Source of the DNA: Defluviitalea saccharophila
GTDB taxonomy: Bacteria > Bacillota > Clostridia > Lachnospirales > Defluviitaleaceae
Length of the DNA stretch: 64,000 bases
Assembly: GCF_038396635.1 (NCBI RefSeq)
Contig: NZ_CP121687.1
Location: 186,001-250,000 of the forward strand
Reading direction: 5' to 3'
The notes beneath the pieces are model-generated. The model had not been told where the DNA came from. It ran no database searches and saw only the letters and a list, made by a program, of their open reading frames with translations. Positions 1 to 9,703 of the stretch are shown one piece after another. The position numbers and the translations under genes are program-made. The stretch's first letter is position 1, and each line of letters starts with the position of its first letter.

Positions 1-210
<210 letters not shown>

Positions 211-255
211 ATACAGATATAAATTAAATAATTTATCACATTAGAAATAACACCT

Positions 256-285
256 AAAATCGCCCACTGGGCGATTTTGTTGTTT
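256..285 (+). terminator. Intrinsic terminator after udk
   Basis: A perfect 10-bp stem (AAAATCGCCC / GGGCGATTTT) with a 3-nt loop is followed by a T-rich stretch. It separates the uridine kinase gene from the histidine operon. Confidence 0.85.
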
Positions 286-374
286 TTGAAATAAAAAATC
301 TCTTCTTGCTTTCAAGGGACAAAGCTTTCTTATTTTACAAGTGTAGCCAACGCACTATCTTTTGTAAGAAAAAA

Positions 375-403
375 TTGACAAATTAATTTATTGCTTATAT
401 AAT
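375..403 (+). promoter_or_regulatory. Sigma-A-type promoter of the his operon
   Basis: A perfect -35 box (TTGACA) and a perfect -10 box (TATAAT) are separated by 17 bp. The start codon of hisZ lies 65 bp further on. The short leader contains no visible T-box or long attenuator hairpin, so regulation by histidine is not evident from sequence. Confidence 0.85.
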
Positions 404-468
404 GATTATAATTCATCAATTTATAACTTTAAAACGATAAAGAGATGAAATGATAAAGGAGGGTTATT

Positions 469-1749
469 GTGAAGGATTACAGACTGCATACACCGGAGGG
501 GGTTAGAGATTTACTTCCCCGAGAATGTGCTAGAAAGATAGAAATCGAGAGAAGAATTGAATCGGTTTTTAATAGATATGGTTTCTATAATGTACAAACA
601 CCTACGTTTGAATATTATGATGTTTTTTCAGAAGATAACGGCAAAATTCAGCAGAAACATATGTATAAGTTTTTTGATAGAGAAGGAGCAATTCTTGCGC
701 TTAGACCTGACATGACACCTCCAATTGCTAGAATGGCTGCCACTACCCTAAAGGAAGAATCAAAACCAATACGGCTATGCTATATAGGCAATGCCTTTCG
801 TTATAATGAAAGTTATCAAGGGAAAACAAGGGAATTTTCTCAGGCAGGAGTAGAACTTCTGGGAATGAACTCTGACGAAGCTGATGCAGAAGTTATTGCA
901 TTGGCGATTAATAGCTTAAGTGCAGCAGGACTTAATGAGTTTCAAATTGATTTAGGTCAGATAGAATTTTTTAAAGGACTACTAGAAGAGGCAGGTTTAA
1001 ATACAGAAGAGGAAGAAGAAATAAGACAATTAATTGAAAATAAAGATTTCATTGGAGTCGAAGAGTATATAGAGCAGTTCCCAATTGACTCTGATTTAAA
1101 ACAATTGTTTCTGGATTTGCCAAAGCTTTGTGGTTCAATTGATATCATTGAAAAGACAAAGAGCTTAACCAATAATTCCAGATCAAGGGAAGCCTTAGAA
1201 AAATTAAAAAAGGTTTATGAGATTTTATGTGATTATGGTGTTGAAAAATATGTTTCTTTCGATCTTGGAATGGTGAACAGAAGCGATTATTATACAGGGA
1301 TTATTTTTAGGGGATACACCTACGGAACAGGTTTTTCTATTTTAGAAGGAGGACGTTATGACGGACTGGTTGGAGAATTTGGCAAAGACTGTCCGGCTAT
1401 AGGATTTGGTATTACCATAGAACAGCTTATGAATGCAATCAACAGGCAAAAAATAGATATACCTGTTTGGAAAGTGGATACTCTCCTGGTTTATGAACCA
1501 AAAGGAAGAAAACAGGCATTAATGACCGGGGACCATCTTAGAAGTCAGGGGGGAATGTATATTGAAAATAGTTTAATTAATGGAGATATTGAAGAAAATA
1601 AAAAATATGCCCTTTCAAAGAATATCGGAGGAATATTATATTTTGAAGATGATCAGCATGTACAACTTATTAATTTAGTTAACAACCAAACTATCAAGAC
1701 GACTGTGGAAGAATTGCTCCAAAACGCAGATAGGGGGGAAACTGAATGA
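469..1749 (+). CDS. hisZ: ATP phosphoribosyltransferase regulatory subunit
   Basis: HisZ is a catalytically inactive histidyl-tRNA synthetase paralogue that forms a hetero-octamer with short-form HisG and gives it histidine feedback control. The 426-residue protein shows the class II synthetase fold: [14 protein letters not shown] near residues 102-115 (motif 2-like) and a glycine-rich [12 protein letters not shown] segment. It lacks a full anticodon-binding domain, which separates it from HisS. The start is GTG, preceded by AAGGAGG five bases upstream. It overlaps hisG by four bases (ATGA), implying translational coupling. Together with the short hisG downstream this makes the HisZ assignment firm. 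Confidence 0.93.
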   Translation: MKDYRLHTPEGVRDLLPRECARKIEIERRIESVFNRYGFYNVQTPTFEYYDVFSEDNGKIQQKHMYKFFDREGAILALRPDMTPPIARMAATTLKEESKPIRLCYIGNAFRYNESYQGKTREFSQAGVELLGMNSDEADAEVIALAINSLSAAGLNEFQIDLGQIEFFKGLLEEAGLNTEEEEEIRQLIENKDFIGVEEYIEQFPIDSDLKQLFLDLPKLCGSIDIIEKTKSLTNNSRSREALEKLKKVYEILCDYGVEKYVSFDLGMVNRSDYYTGIIFRGYTYGTGFSILEGGRYDGLVGEFGKDCPAIGFGITIEQLMNAINRQKIDIPVWKVDTLLVYEPKGRKQALMTGDHLRSQGGMYIENSLINGDIEENKKYALSKNIGGILYFEDDQHVQLINLVNNQTIKTTVEELLQNADRGETE

Positions 1750-2390
1750 GATATTTAACCTTTGCCTTAGCAAAAGGAAGACTAGCGGATAAAACCATGG
1801 AATTATTGGAGTCCATTGGCTTTACCTGTGATGAAATGAAGGAAAAATCGAGAAAATTGGTTTTTACAAATGAAGATTTAAAACTCAAATTCTTTTTGGC
1901 CAAAGCAACAGATGTCCCCACATATGTAGAGTACGGGGCAGCAGATATAGGGGTAGTGGGAAAAGATACCCTATTAGAAGAAAAAAAGAATTTATACGAG
2001 GTGCTCAATCTAGGCTTTGGAAAATGCCGGATGGTTGTAGCTGGACCAAAAGAAATGAAAAGTAAATTAGAAAGTGGTCAGGATTTACTGAGGGTAGCCA
2101 CAAAATATCCCAATATAGCCAGTGACTATTTTTACCATAAAAAGCAACAGACTGTAGAAATTATTAAATTAAACGGTTCTGTAGAATTGGCACCTATTGT
2201 TGGATTGGCAGAGGTCATCGTCGATATTGTTGAAACCGGAAGTACTTTAAAGGAAAACGGATTATTTGTATTAGAAGAAATCTGTCCTCTGTCTGCGAGG
2301 ATGGTTGTCAACCGCGTAAGTATGAAAATGGAGTACGATCGAATAACCGAGCTCATTGAAAAAGCCAAAAAAGCATTAATAAATGAATAG
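1746..2390 (+). CDS. hisG: ATP phosphoribosyltransferase, short-form catalytic subunit
   Basis: HisG condenses ATP and PRPP in the first committed step of histidine synthesis. At 214 residues this is the short form, lacking the C-terminal PII-like regulatory domain of long HisG, and therefore needs HisZ. The PRPP-binding loop is visible as ETGSTL at residues 163-168, after AEVIVDIV. The N-terminus [13 protein letters not shown] is typical. It is coupled to hisZ by an ATGA overlap, with hisD nine bases downstream. Confidence 0.95.
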   Translation: MRYLTFALAKGRLADKTMELLESIGFTCDEMKEKSRKLVFTNEDLKLKFFLAKATDVPTYVEYGAADIGVVGKDTLLEEKKNLYEVLNLGFGKCRMVVAGPKEMKSKLESGQDLLRVATKYPNIASDYFYHKKQQTVEIIKLNGSVELAPIVGLAEVIVDIVETGSTLKENGLFVLEEICPLSARMVVNRVSMKMEYDRITELIEKAKKALINE

Positions 2391-2399
2391 GGTGAGAAA

Positions 2400-3698
2400 A
2401 TGATAAGAATAATAGACAATCAGGATTATAACGCTAAAAATATGATTGAAGCATTATTGATGAGATCCCAGCTTAATTTTAAAAATGTGCAGGAGATAGT
2501 GGATGATATCATAGAAAATGTACGCAATAAAAAAGACGGAGCGGTATTAGAATATACGAGAAAATTTGATCAGGCAGTTTTGACACCTCAAACCCTTAAA
2601 GTTACAGACAATGAGATTCAAGAAGCTTATAACACACTGGACGAAAATTTTATATCCATTCTTCAAAGAGCAGCAGATCGAATAAGGCTATTCCATGAAA
2701 AACAAAAAAGGAATAGCTGGATTGCACCAGATGAAAAAGGTACTATATTGGGTCAAATGGTAAGGCCTATGGAAAGTGTCGGAGTGTATGTACCCGGAGG
2801 TAAAGCTGCTTATCCTTCTTCTGTACTTATGAATGTTATTCCAGCACAGGTAGCTGGCGTAAATAGAATTGTAATGGTAACCCCTCCCCAAAACGACGGC
2901 AGTGTGAATCCCGGAGTTTTGGTAGCTGCTAAAATAGCAGGTGTAACAGAAATCTATAAAGTAGGGGGAGCTCAGGCAGTTGCAGCCCTGGCTTTTGGAA
3001 CCGAAACCATTCCTAAGGTAGATAAAATTGTAGGACCCGGCAATATTTTTGTTACCTTGGCAAAAAGAACGGTTTTTGGCCATGTAAGTATTGATTCTAT
3101 AGCAGGGCCCAGCGAAATTCTTGTTGTGGCAGATGATAGTGCCAATCCAGTTTTTGTTGCGGCAGACTTGTTATCCCAAGCTGAACATGACGAATTGGCT
3201 TCAGCTATTTTAGTAACGACCAGCGCGGAAGTAGCTTATGCTGTAAAAGATGAATTAATTCGTCAAACCGAAAAGCTTTCACGCAAAGAAATCATTACAA
3301 AATCCTTAAAAGATTTTGGTGTTATTATCATTGTGAATACAATAGAAGAAGCCATAGAAATCAGCAATCAAATTGCTCCGGAACATCTGGAAGTCTGCAC
3401 CAGGGAAGCCCTTTCCCTGCTTCCTAAAATTAAAAACGCAGGGGCAATATTTTTGGGACATTATTCTCCGGAGCCTCTGGGGGATTATATGGCAGGACCT
3501 AATCATGTTCTTCCAACCAGTGGAACGGCAAAATTTTTCTCTCCTTTGAATGTTGAGGATTTTATGAAAAAATCCAGTGTGATCTTCTTCCCGGAAGAAG
3601 CTTTAAAAGAATTAAGTGAAGATATCATTACCTTTGCAGAAGCTGAAGCATTGACAGCCCATGCTAATTCAGTGAGGGTGAGGTTTGAAAATGATTAG
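2400..3698 (+). CDS. hisD: Histidinol dehydrogenase
   Basis: HisD oxidises L-histidinol to L-histidine in two NAD-dependent steps, the last of the pathway. The 432-residue length matches the family. Visible signatures are VPGGKAAYPSSVLM, GPGNIFVTLAKR, GPSEILVVAD, LSQAEHDE (zinc-site region), the catalytic PEHLEV segment and the C-terminal GPNHVLPTSGTA. The ATG is preceded by a modest GGTGAG site. The end of the frame overlaps the start of hisC by eight bases. Confidence 0.96.
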   Translation: MIRIIDNQDYNAKNMIEALLMRSQLNFKNVQEIVDDIIENVRNKKDGAVLEYTRKFDQAVLTPQTLKVTDNEIQEAYNTLDENFISILQRAADRIRLFHEKQKRNSWIAPDEKGTILGQMVRPMESVGVYVPGGKAAYPSSVLMNVIPAQVAGVNRIVMVTPPQNDGSVNPGVLVAAKIAGVTEIYKVGGAQAVAALAFGTETIPKVDKIVGPGNIFVTLAKRTVFGHVSIDSIAGPSEILVVADDSANPVFVAADLLSQAEHDELASAILVTTSAEVAYAVKDELIRQTEKLSRKEIITKSLKDFGVIIIVNTIEEAIEISNQIAPEHLEVCTREALSLLPKIKNAGAIFLGHYSPEPLGDYMAGPNHVLPTSGTAKFFSPLNVEDFMKKSSVIFFPEEALKELSEDIITFAEAEALTAHANSVRVRFEND

Positions 3699-4746
3699 AG
3701 ACTATATAAGAAAAGAACTGCAGGCTTTTAAACCCTATCATGCAGCATTCAGACCTCAAAAGATTAAGTTGGATGCCAATGAAAGTCCTTTTGCTTTAAG
3801 TGAGAATGTAAAAAATAAATTGATACAATGGATTAGTAATGAAGAAAATATAAAACTCTATCCAGATACCGATTCTACAGAATTGCGTGAAGCCATAGCT
3901 TCTTTTTGGAATGTTGATGTGGAGAATGTAATTTGTGGGGTAGGTTCAGACCAGCTGATTGACTGTATAATGAAAGTATTTCTTGAGCCGGGGGATAGAG
4001 TAGTTATGCCTACTCCATCTTTTAGCATGTATGGCTCTACAGCCATTTTAAATCATGGGGTGCCGATTGAAGTCAAACTGAATGAGAATTATACGTATCC
4101 TATTGATGAGATTATTAAAACATGCAATCTACAAAACTCTAAGCTATTAATTTTATGTAGCCCTAATAATCCTACAGGAAATAGACTTCCAAATGAGCAA
4201 ATTGAAGAAATCGCCCAAAATGTGAAATGTCCGATTCTTATTGATGAGGCCTATGGAGAGTTTTCTGATGAAACGATGATTCCACTTATAGGGAAGTATT
4301 CTCATATTGTAGTTTTTAGAACTTTTTCGAAAGCCTATGGGTTGGCAGGACTTCGGGTAGGATACGGAATCGGAGCCAAAGAGATTATTGATGCAATTTA
4401 TTTAACGAAGCCACCATATAATCTTAGTGTTCTATCTCAAAAAATTGCAACATGGGTATTGCAAGACGAGAAAGTCAATCAGGAGCGAATCGAATATCTT
4501 AAAACCGAACGGGAGAATTTAATCCAAGAGTTAAGAAAACTACCCAATATCAGGGTTTTTGATTCGGACGCTAATTTTATATTAATCGAAACTCAGGATT
4601 TGGAGCTCTCAGAAAAACTAGAGGCAAGAGAAATCTTTGTACGTTCTTTTGCAGCATCTGAAGGAGCATTATTACTAAGAATTACCGTGGGGAATAAAGA
4701 ACAAAATAAAATATTACTGGATGCACTTAAAGTGTTAATACAATAG
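3691..4746 (+). CDS. hisC: Histidinol-phosphate aminotransferase
   Basis: This PLP-dependent class I/II aminotransferase converts imidazole-acetol phosphate to histidinol phosphate. Recognisable elements are KLDANESPF near the N-terminus, CSPNNPTGN, the DEAYGEF cofactor-contact segment and the Schiff-base lysine in RTFSKAYGLAGLRVGY. I chose the ATG seven bases after GGTGAGG; an in-frame TTG two codons upstream is too close to that ribosome-binding site. The gene overlaps hisD and is followed by a 66-bp gap, the largest in the operon. Confidence 0.95.
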   Translation: MIRDYIRKELQAFKPYHAAFRPQKIKLDANESPFALSENVKNKLIQWISNEENIKLYPDTDSTELREAIASFWNVDVENVICGVGSDQLIDCIMKVFLEPGDRVVMPTPSFSMYGSTAILNHGVPIEVKLNENYTYPIDEIIKTCNLQNSKLLILCSPNNPTGNRLPNEQIEEIAQNVKCPILIDEAYGEFSDETMIPLIGKYSHIVVFRTFSKAYGLAGLRVGYGIGAKEIIDAIYLTKPPYNLSVLSQKIATWVLQDEKVNQERIEYLKTERENLIQELRKLPNIRVFDSDANFILIETQDLELSEKLEAREIFVRSFAASEGALLLRITVGNKEQNKILLDALKVLIQ

Positions 4747-4812
4747 ACTGAGGAGGCTTATTTTAAATATATAGTCGGCAGTGTCAATGAGATCAGTAAA
4801 GGAGAATACAAA

Positions 4813-5409
4813 ATGCTTGAAAGAAAAGCTCAAATTCATAGAAAAACGAATGAAACAGATATTAATATGTCTATCAATTTATATGGCTCAGGCATATCTC
4901 ATATAAAAACAGGCATTGGATTTTTTGACCATATGTTAACTCATATCTCCAAGCATGGATTTATGGACTTGAATGTTGAAGCCAAGGGAGATTTAGAAGT
5001 AGATTGTCATCATACTGTAGAAGATGTAGGAATAGTCCTGGGTCAGTGCATTGCCAAAGCCCTGGGGGATAAAAAGGGTATCAAAAGATACGGTTCTATG
5101 ATTTTGCCTATGGAAGATGCCTTGGTGCTATGTGCCATCGATATATCTGGTCGGCCCTATCTGGGATTCGATGCGGAATTTACCGTAGATAAAGTTGGAG
5201 AAATGGATACGGAAATGGTGGAAGAGTTTTTTAGAGCCGTATGTATTCATGGAGGACTGAATGTTCATATAAAGGTTTTAAGCGGAAAGAACAATCATCA
5301 TATCATTGAAGCGATGTTTAAAGCATTTGGAAAGGCATTGGATGAAGCCACACAGTTAGATAGCAGAATAGAGGGTGTGCTTTCTACCAAAGGCATTTTG
5401 GAGGTATGA
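4813..5409 (+). CDS. hisB: Imidazoleglycerol-phosphate dehydratase
   Basis: HisB removes water from imidazoleglycerol phosphate to give imidazole-acetol phosphate. At 198 residues it is the monofunctional enzyme, without the histidinol-phosphatase domain found fused in enterobacteria. The manganese-binding histidine clusters are visible: FFDHMLTHISKHG, DCHHTVEDVG and NNHHIIEAMFKAFG. The start is ATG after AAAGGAG. The 66-bp upstream gap holds an extra AGGAGG but no reading frame I can support. Confidence 0.96.
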   Translation: MLERKAQIHRKTNETDINMSINLYGSGISHIKTGIGFFDHMLTHISKHGFMDLNVEAKGDLEVDCHHTVEDVGIVLGQCIAKALGDKKGIKRYGSMILPMEDALVLCAIDISGRPYLGFDAEFTVDKVGEMDTEMVEEFFRAVCIHGGLNVHIKVLSGKNNHHIIEAMFKAFGKALDEATQLDSRIEGVLSTKGILEV

Positions 5410-5410
5410 T

Positions 5411-6034
5411 ATGAGTATTGCGATTATTGATTATGGTATGGGAAATCTTAGAAGTGTCCAAAAAGCTTTTGAATTTTTAGGATACGAAGCTTGGGTTACA
5501 GACAATAAAGAAGAAATACGTCAAGCAGAAAAAATTGTCCTTCCGGGAGTGGGAGCATTTCGCGATGCCATTAAGACTTTAAAAGAAAAGAAATTGGACG
5601 AAGAGATGTATAGGGCAGTCGAAGAAGATAAACCCTTTTTAGGGATTTGCTTAGGAATGCAATTGGTTTTTGAAAAAAGTTATGAATATGGAGAGTATGA
5701 GGGATTGGGGTTATTAAAAGGAAATATAGTAAGACTTCCTAATACTGTAAAAGTTCCTCATATGGGTTGGAATTCCTTAAAGATTGAAAAAAGAGCTCCT
5801 TTATTTGAAGGACTGCCGGAAGAGCCATACGTTTATTTCGTCCATTCCTATTATTTAGAGACGGATGCTCCAATTGTATCGGCAACAACCTTCTATGGCA
5901 AAGAAATCCAAGTGGCCGCTCAAAGCAAAAATATATATGTCACCCAGTTTCATCCTGAAAAAAGTGGGAATATTGGTCTTAAGATATTAAAGAATTTTGG
6001 AGGACTAAAGAATGAGAATTTATCCGGCAATTGA
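5411..6034 (+). CDS. hisH: Imidazole glycerol phosphate synthase, glutaminase subunit
   Basis: HisH hydrolyses glutamine and channels ammonia to HisF. This class I glutamine amidotransferase has its nucleophile in GICLGMQL and the His-Glu pair in QFHPEKSG. Translation starts at the ATG (MSIAIIDYGMGN) placed just after the hisB stop; a longer upstream extension in frame would read through the end of hisB and lacks a ribosome site. The 207 residues match the family. The 3' end overlaps hisA by 23 bases. Confidence 0.95.
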   Translation: MSIAIIDYGMGNLRSVQKAFEFLGYEAWVTDNKEEIRQAEKIVLPGVGAFRDAIKTLKEKKLDEEMYRAVEEDKPFLGICLGMQLVFEKSYEYGEYEGLGLLKGNIVRLPNTVKVPHMGWNSLKIEKRAPLFEGLPEEPYVYFVHSYYLETDAPIVSATTFYGKEIQVAAQSKNIYVTQFHPEKSGNIGLKILKNFGGLKNENLSGN

Positions 6035-6734
6035 TATAAAAGGTGGAAAATGTGTCAGACTGTCTCAAGGACGTTTTGACAATGTAACGGTATACAGTGA
6101 CAATCCCGTTGAAGTAGCCAGACAATGGGTAAAAGAAGGGGCAACCTTTATCCATATTGTGGATTTAGACGGAGCGTTAATAGGTGAACAGGCAAATAAA
6201 AATGTCATTAAAGAAATAGTACAGACTGTCAAAATCCCTGTTCAAACAGGCGGAGGGATTAGAACTCTGGATTCCATTAGGGACAGACTGGCTTTAGGGG
6301 TTAATAGAGTTATTATTGGAACGGCGGCGGTTAAAAATCCCGATTTGGTGAGAGATGCGATCAAAACCTTTGGCTCTGACAGAATAGTTGTTGGAATAGA
6401 TGCTAAAGACGGGAGAGTAGCTGTAGAAGGCTGGGAAGAACTAAGTGATTTATCAGCAGTAGACTTGTGCCTTCAAATGAAAACAATAGGAGTAAAGACG
6501 ATTGTTTATACAGATATCTCCAAAGATGGCATGCTCTGTGGCATCAATATTGAATCTACAAAAGAACTGATCACTAAAACGAATCTGGATATTATTGCTT
6601 CCGGGGGAGTAGCTTCTTTAGCGGATTTAGAAGAAGTAAGCAAGATTGGTGCGGAAGGCGTTATTATTGGGAAGGCTCTTTATCAAGGCAGTGTAGATTT
6701 AGCTCAGGCGATTAAGCGATTTGAATCGAGGTGA
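6012..6734 (+). CDS. hisA: ProFAR isomerase
   Basis: HisA is the (beta/alpha)8-barrel isomerase that opens the ribose of ProFAR to PRFAR. The two catalytic aspartates are visible in [13 protein letters not shown] near residue 8 and in YTDISKDGM in the second half. Phosphate-binding loops GGGIR and ASGGVAS are present. The 240-residue length is normal. It overlaps both neighbours' control regions tightly (23 bases with hisH, five-base gap to hisF), so it is almost certainly co-translated. Confidence 0.95.
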   Translation: MRIYPAIDIKGGKCVRLSQGRFDNVTVYSDNPVEVARQWVKEGATFIHIVDLDGALIGEQANKNVIKEIVQTVKIPVQTGGGIRTLDSIRDRLALGVNRVIIGTAAVKNPDLVRDAIKTFGSDRIVVGIDAKDGRVAVEGWEELSDLSAVDLCLQMKTIGVKTIVYTDISKDGMLCGINIESTKELITKTNLDIIASGGVASLADLEEVSKIGAEGVIIGKALYQGSVDLAQAIKRFESR

Positions 6735-6738
6735 AACC

Positions 6739-7500
6739 ATGCATACAAAGCGAATCATTCCTTGCTTAGACGTTAACAATGGAAGGGTTGTAAAAGGAGT
6801 TAATTTCGTTAATTTAGTTGATGCAGGAGATCCTGTTGAAATTGCCTCCGCCTATAATGAAGCGATGGCCGATGAAATAGTATTTTTGGATATTACTGCT
6901 TCATCAGATGACAGAAGAATTATGATAGATGTTGTTGCAAAAACAGCAGAAAAAGTATTTATACCCCTTACCGTTGGAGGCGGCATTAGAAGCATCGAAG
7001 ATTTTAGAAATATATTGAGTGCAGGAGCAGATAAAGTTTCTGTTAATTCCGCCGCCTTAAAACGCCCGGAGCTTATTACAGAGGCAGCAGAGCGTTTTGG
7101 CAGTCAATGTGTTGTTGTGGCGATAGATGCTAAGAGAAGAACGGACGGTTCAGGTTGGGATGTCTATTTAAACGGAGGCCGTGTCAATACTGGTAAGGAT
7201 GCTGTAGAGTGGGCAATAGAAGCAGAAAAAAGAGGAGCGGGAGAAATCCTGCTGACAAGTATGGATTGTGACGGAACGAAAGCAGGATATGATTTAGAAC
7301 TTACGAAAGCTATTTCTGAAGCCGTTTCTATTCCTGTTATTGCCTCAGGTGGTGCAGGAACTATGGAGCATTTTTATGAGGCATTAACTGAAGGAGGAGC
7401 TGATGCGGCATTGGCAGCATCTCTGTTTCACTTTAAAGAAATGGAGATCAAAGATTTAAAAGAATATCTTAAGAATAAAGCTGTGCCGGTAAGAATATAA
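6739..7500 (+). CDS. hisF: Imidazole glycerol phosphate synthase, cyclase subunit
   Basis: HisF uses ammonia from HisH to convert PRFAR into imidazoleglycerol phosphate and the purine precursor AICAR. The catalytic aspartates sit in [14 protein letters not shown] and in [20 protein letters not shown] and ASGGAGT bind phosphate. I start at the ATG giving [12 protein letters not shown], five bases after GAGGTG. A TTG 18 bases upstream would overlap the end of hisA and extend the protein beyond the family norm. 253 residues. Confidence 0.95.
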   Translation: MHTKRIIPCLDVNNGRVVKGVNFVNLVDAGDPVEIASAYNEAMADEIVFLDITASSDDRRIMIDVVAKTAEKVFIPLTVGGGIRSIEDFRNILSAGADKVSVNSAALKRPELITEAAERFGSQCVVVAIDAKRRTDGSGWDVYLNGGRVNTGKDAVEWAIEAEKRGAGEILLTSMDCDGTKAGYDLELTKAISEAVSIPVIASGGAGTMEHFYEALTEGGADAALAASLFHFKEMEIKDLKEYLKNKAVPVRI

Positions 7501-7532
7501 TTGGTAATTAGCGGATAGGAGGACAAAAAGAT

Positions 7533-8174
7533 ATGGAGATCTTCAACGAAATAAAATTTGACTCGCAGGGGTTAATACCTGCAATCACTCAAGACATACA
7601 CACAAAAGAAGTATTAATGGTAGCTTATATGAATAAAGAAGCACTGAAAAAAACATTAGAAACCGGGAATGCTCATTATTACAGCCGAAGCAGGAACAAA
7701 TTATGGCTTAAAGGAGAAACCTCCGGACATTTTCAAAGAGTAAAAGAGATTTCAATTGACTGCGATTTAGATGCGATTTTAATGCAAGTAGAACAGGTGG
7801 GAGCTGCATGCCATACCGGACACCAGTCTTGTTTCTATCGCTCCCTAAAAAACAATGAATTAATTGAAAAACAAGCAAATACCCAAGATCATAATAAATT
7901 TGAAGTATTACAGCAAGTATATGATGTGATTGTAGATAGAAGAAAAAATCCCAAAGAAGGCTCTTATACAAATTATCTTTTTGATAAAGGCATAGATAAA
8001 ATGTTAAAAAAGGTTGGGGAAGAATCTGCAGAGGTCATCATTGCTTCAAAAAACAATGACAAAGCTGAAATCACTTATGAAATGTCGGATCTTTTATATC
8101 ATTTAATGGTTGTGATGGTACAGACAGGAGTTCAATGGGAAGATCTTTGTAATGAATTAATGAAGAGAAGATAA
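7533..8174 (+). CDS. hisI: Bifunctional phosphoribosyl-AMP cyclohydrolase / phosphoribosyl-ATP pyrophosphatase
   Basis: This is a HisI-HisE fusion for steps 2 and 3 of histidine synthesis. The N-terminal cyclohydrolase domain (about residues 1-110) shows [26 protein letters not shown] and the zinc cysteines in [12 protein letters not shown]. The C-terminal HisE domain (about 120-213) shows [22 protein letters not shown] and [12 protein letters not shown]. It closes the recognised operon. No histidinol-phosphatase is encoded in the run. Confidence 0.95.
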   Translation: MEIFNEIKFDSQGLIPAITQDIHTKEVLMVAYMNKEALKKTLETGNAHYYSRSRNKLWLKGETSGHFQRVKEISIDCDLDAILMQVEQVGAACHTGHQSCFYRSLKNNELIEKQANTQDHNKFEVLQQVYDVIVDRRKNPKEGSYTNYLFDKGIDKMLKKVGEESAEVIIASKNNDKAEITYEMSDLLYHLMVVMVQTGVQWEDLCNELMKRR

Positions 8175-8232
8175 AAAATGGGAAGTTATTAAGAATAAAT
8201 ATTTATAACCATTCTGGCACAAAATAATCCAT

Positions 8233-8643
8233 ATGAGAAAAAGATTTATTATATATGGATTAGCAGGATGGTGTATGGAAATTCTATGGACAGGGCTAGG
8301 TTCTCTGCTTAATGGAAATATCGTTTTAGAAGGCGGAACATATATTTGGATGTTCCCAATATACGGATTAGCCGTTTTTTTTGAACCAATTCATGATAAC
8401 ATAAGAAGCTGGCCGGTTATTTTCCGAGGAGGTGTATACACCGTTTTAATTTTTTTGGTTGAATATTTAACCGGTTGGGCTTTACAAAAGCTTATTGGAG
8501 TTTGCCCTTGGGATTATAGTGGAACACCTTATTCGATCAATGGATTTATTCGTTTAGATTATGCCCCGGTTTGGTTTGGGGCAGGCCTAATATTTGAAAA
8601 GCTTCACGATCAGCTCATTAATATTGGTTTAACAAAAACATAA
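8233..8643 (+). CDS. Small membrane protein, putative ABC-transporter type IV (CmpB-like) family
   Basis: A 136-residue integral membrane protein with about four hydrophobic segments. The composition and motifs (GLAGWCMEILWTG near the start, WMFPIYGLAVFFEP, LVEYLTGW, CPWDYSGTP) match the family annotated as putative ABC-transporter permease (PF06541, CmpB-like), whose function is not established. No good ribosome-binding site precedes the ATG, so the start is less certain than usual. The 58-bp gap after hisI contains no clear terminator, so read-through from the his operon is possible. A role in histidine metabolism should not be inferred from position alone. Confidence 0.65.
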   Translation: MRKRFIIYGLAGWCMEILWTGLGSLLNGNIVLEGGTYIWMFPIYGLAVFFEPIHDNIRSWPVIFRGGVYTVLIFLVEYLTGWALQKLIGVCPWDYSGTPYSINGFIRLDYAPVWFGAGLIFEKLHDQLINIGLTKT

Positions 8644-8653
8644 TTATTATTTC

Positions 8654-8683
8654 AAGCACTATTCCTTTGGAAAGTGCTTTTTT
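8654..8683 (+). terminator. Intrinsic terminator closing the his region
   Basis: A stem AAGCACT / AGTGCTT, extended inside by TTCC / GGAA around a TTT loop with one bulged A, is followed by six T. Its T-tract is also the first arm of the large palindrome that follows. Confidence 0.8.
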
Positions 8684-8726
8684 ATTACATAGGAAATTTT
8701 TCTGAATTTCCTATGTAATAAAAAGC
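8676..8726. repeat. Large near-perfect palindrome (20-bp arms, 6-nt loop)
   Basis: The arms run 8679-8698 and 8705-8724 and are perfectly complementary around the loop TTTCTG. Allowing one bulged T, the stem extends by GC/GC. The core of the arm is TTACATAGGAAATT. The structure is far more stable than a terminator needs and would form on either strand. It may block read-through from both sides or be the remnant of a small mobile element. Confidence 0.75.
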
Positions 8727-8747
8727 CTTTAGGGCAGAATACACACT

Positions 8748-8791
8748 CGCGCGTATGGTATTTTGTCGGCTTTTCCGACCGCGCTTGGCGC
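8748..8791. other. G+C-rich nested hairpin element of unknown function
   Basis: In otherwise AT-rich spacer, GCGCG (8749-8753) pairs with CGCGC (8780-8784) and encloses a second stem, GTCGG / CCGAC, with a CTTTT loop. GCGC-TTG-GCGC (8781-8791) offers a competing hairpin. The composition differs sharply from the flanks. It could be a structured RNA, a REP-like dispersed repeat or a protein-binding site; the sequence alone does not decide. Confidence 0.45.
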
Positions 8792-8821
8792 AAGAGTTTC
8801 GTAATCGAAACTCTTTTTTGA
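8792..8821 (+). terminator. Intrinsic terminator upstream of the glycosyltransferase cassette
   Basis: A perfect 10-bp stem AAGAGTTTCG / CGAAACTCTT around TAAT is followed by a T run. No gene ends just before it, so it terminates either read-through or a transcript starting in the G+C-rich element. Confidence 0.75.
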
Positions 8822-8903
8822 TTCATAAAAATGAAGAATAGTGAACAGAATAAATTAAAGGAAATAAATTAAAGGGAATGAATAAAAAGAAAGAAGGGCA
8901 TAA

Positions 8904-9674
8904 ATGAATTCTAAAGTATTTATCGGTCTTCCTGCATATAATGAAGAAAGAGCACTGCCGGCAGTTCTAGATAAAATTCAATATGTAAAAGAATCCATTG
9001 AGAATCCCTTAGAAGTGATTGTGATCAATGATGGAAGTACAGATGGAACAAGGAAGGTTTTAGATGAATACAGTGAAAAATACCATTATATACATTCTAT
9101 TAATCATGTGACTAATCAAGGCTTGGGGGCTGCAATTAATACCTTGTTTCAGACTGTTATAAAGTATGCCAAAGATGAAGACCTTCTGGTTACAATGGAT
9201 GCAGACAATACCCATAATCCATCGCATATTATAAATATGATTAAAATAATGAACGAAGAAAAATTAGATCTTTTAATTGCTTCCCGTTTTACAGAAGGGG
9301 GACAGGAGATAGGAGTACCCATTATAAGAAAATTGTATAGCAGAGGAGCAAAATATTTTTTTAAGCTCTTTTTTAACATTAAAAATATTAATGATTATTC
9401 TTCGGGTTTTAGAGTGTACCGAATAGGTTATTTGCGTCAATCAATGGCTATTTATCAAAATAAATTAATTACGACTAATGGGTTTGACTGTATGGCAGAA
9501 ATCTTGGCACGTTTTAGCAAAATTGGTATAAAAGCAGCTGAATATCCCCTTATGCTTGAATATCATTTGAAAGACAGCCAAAGTAAAATGAAAGTTGCAC
9601 AAACCATTAAAGGATATTTTGACTTACTGCGCAGAGTACGGAAGCCAAGTTTAAGAAAAGCAGGACAAAGATAA
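8904..9674 (+). CDS. Family 2 glycosyltransferase (polyprenyl-phosphate sugar transferase type)
   Basis: A GT-A fold glycosyltransferase of 256 residues. The N-terminal nucleotide-sugar site shows GLPAYNEERALPAVL, VINDGSTDGT and the metal-binding MDADNTHNP. Such proteins transfer a sugar from a nucleotide donor to polyprenyl phosphate on the cytoplasmic membrane face. It lacks the two C-terminal membrane helices of ArnC/GtrB types and so resembles the soluble DPM1 type. It stands first in a three-gene set with a small flippase-like protein and a GT-C enzyme, which supports a lipid-linked sugar donor role. The final acceptor is unknown. Confidence 0.8.
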   Translation: MNSKVFIGLPAYNEERALPAVLDKIQYVKESIENPLEVIVINDGSTDGTRKVLDEYSEKYHYIHSINHVTNQGLGAAINTLFQTVIKYAKDEDLLVTMDADNTHNPSHIINMIKIMNEEKLDLLIASRFTEGGQEIGVPIIRKLYSRGAKYFFKLFFNIKNINDYSSGFRVYRIGYLRQSMAIYQNKLITTNGFDCMAEILARFSKIGIKAAEYPLMLEYHLKDSQSKMKVAQTIKGYFDLLRRVRKPSLRKAGQR

Positions 9675-9703
9675 GAATGAAGATATACATTTAGGAGGGC
9701 AAT

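Noticed and set aside
4747-4812. Leader peptide gene between hisC and hisB (AGGAGG present)
   Set aside because: No start codon at proper distance leads to a frame of useful length, and there are no histidine codon runs.
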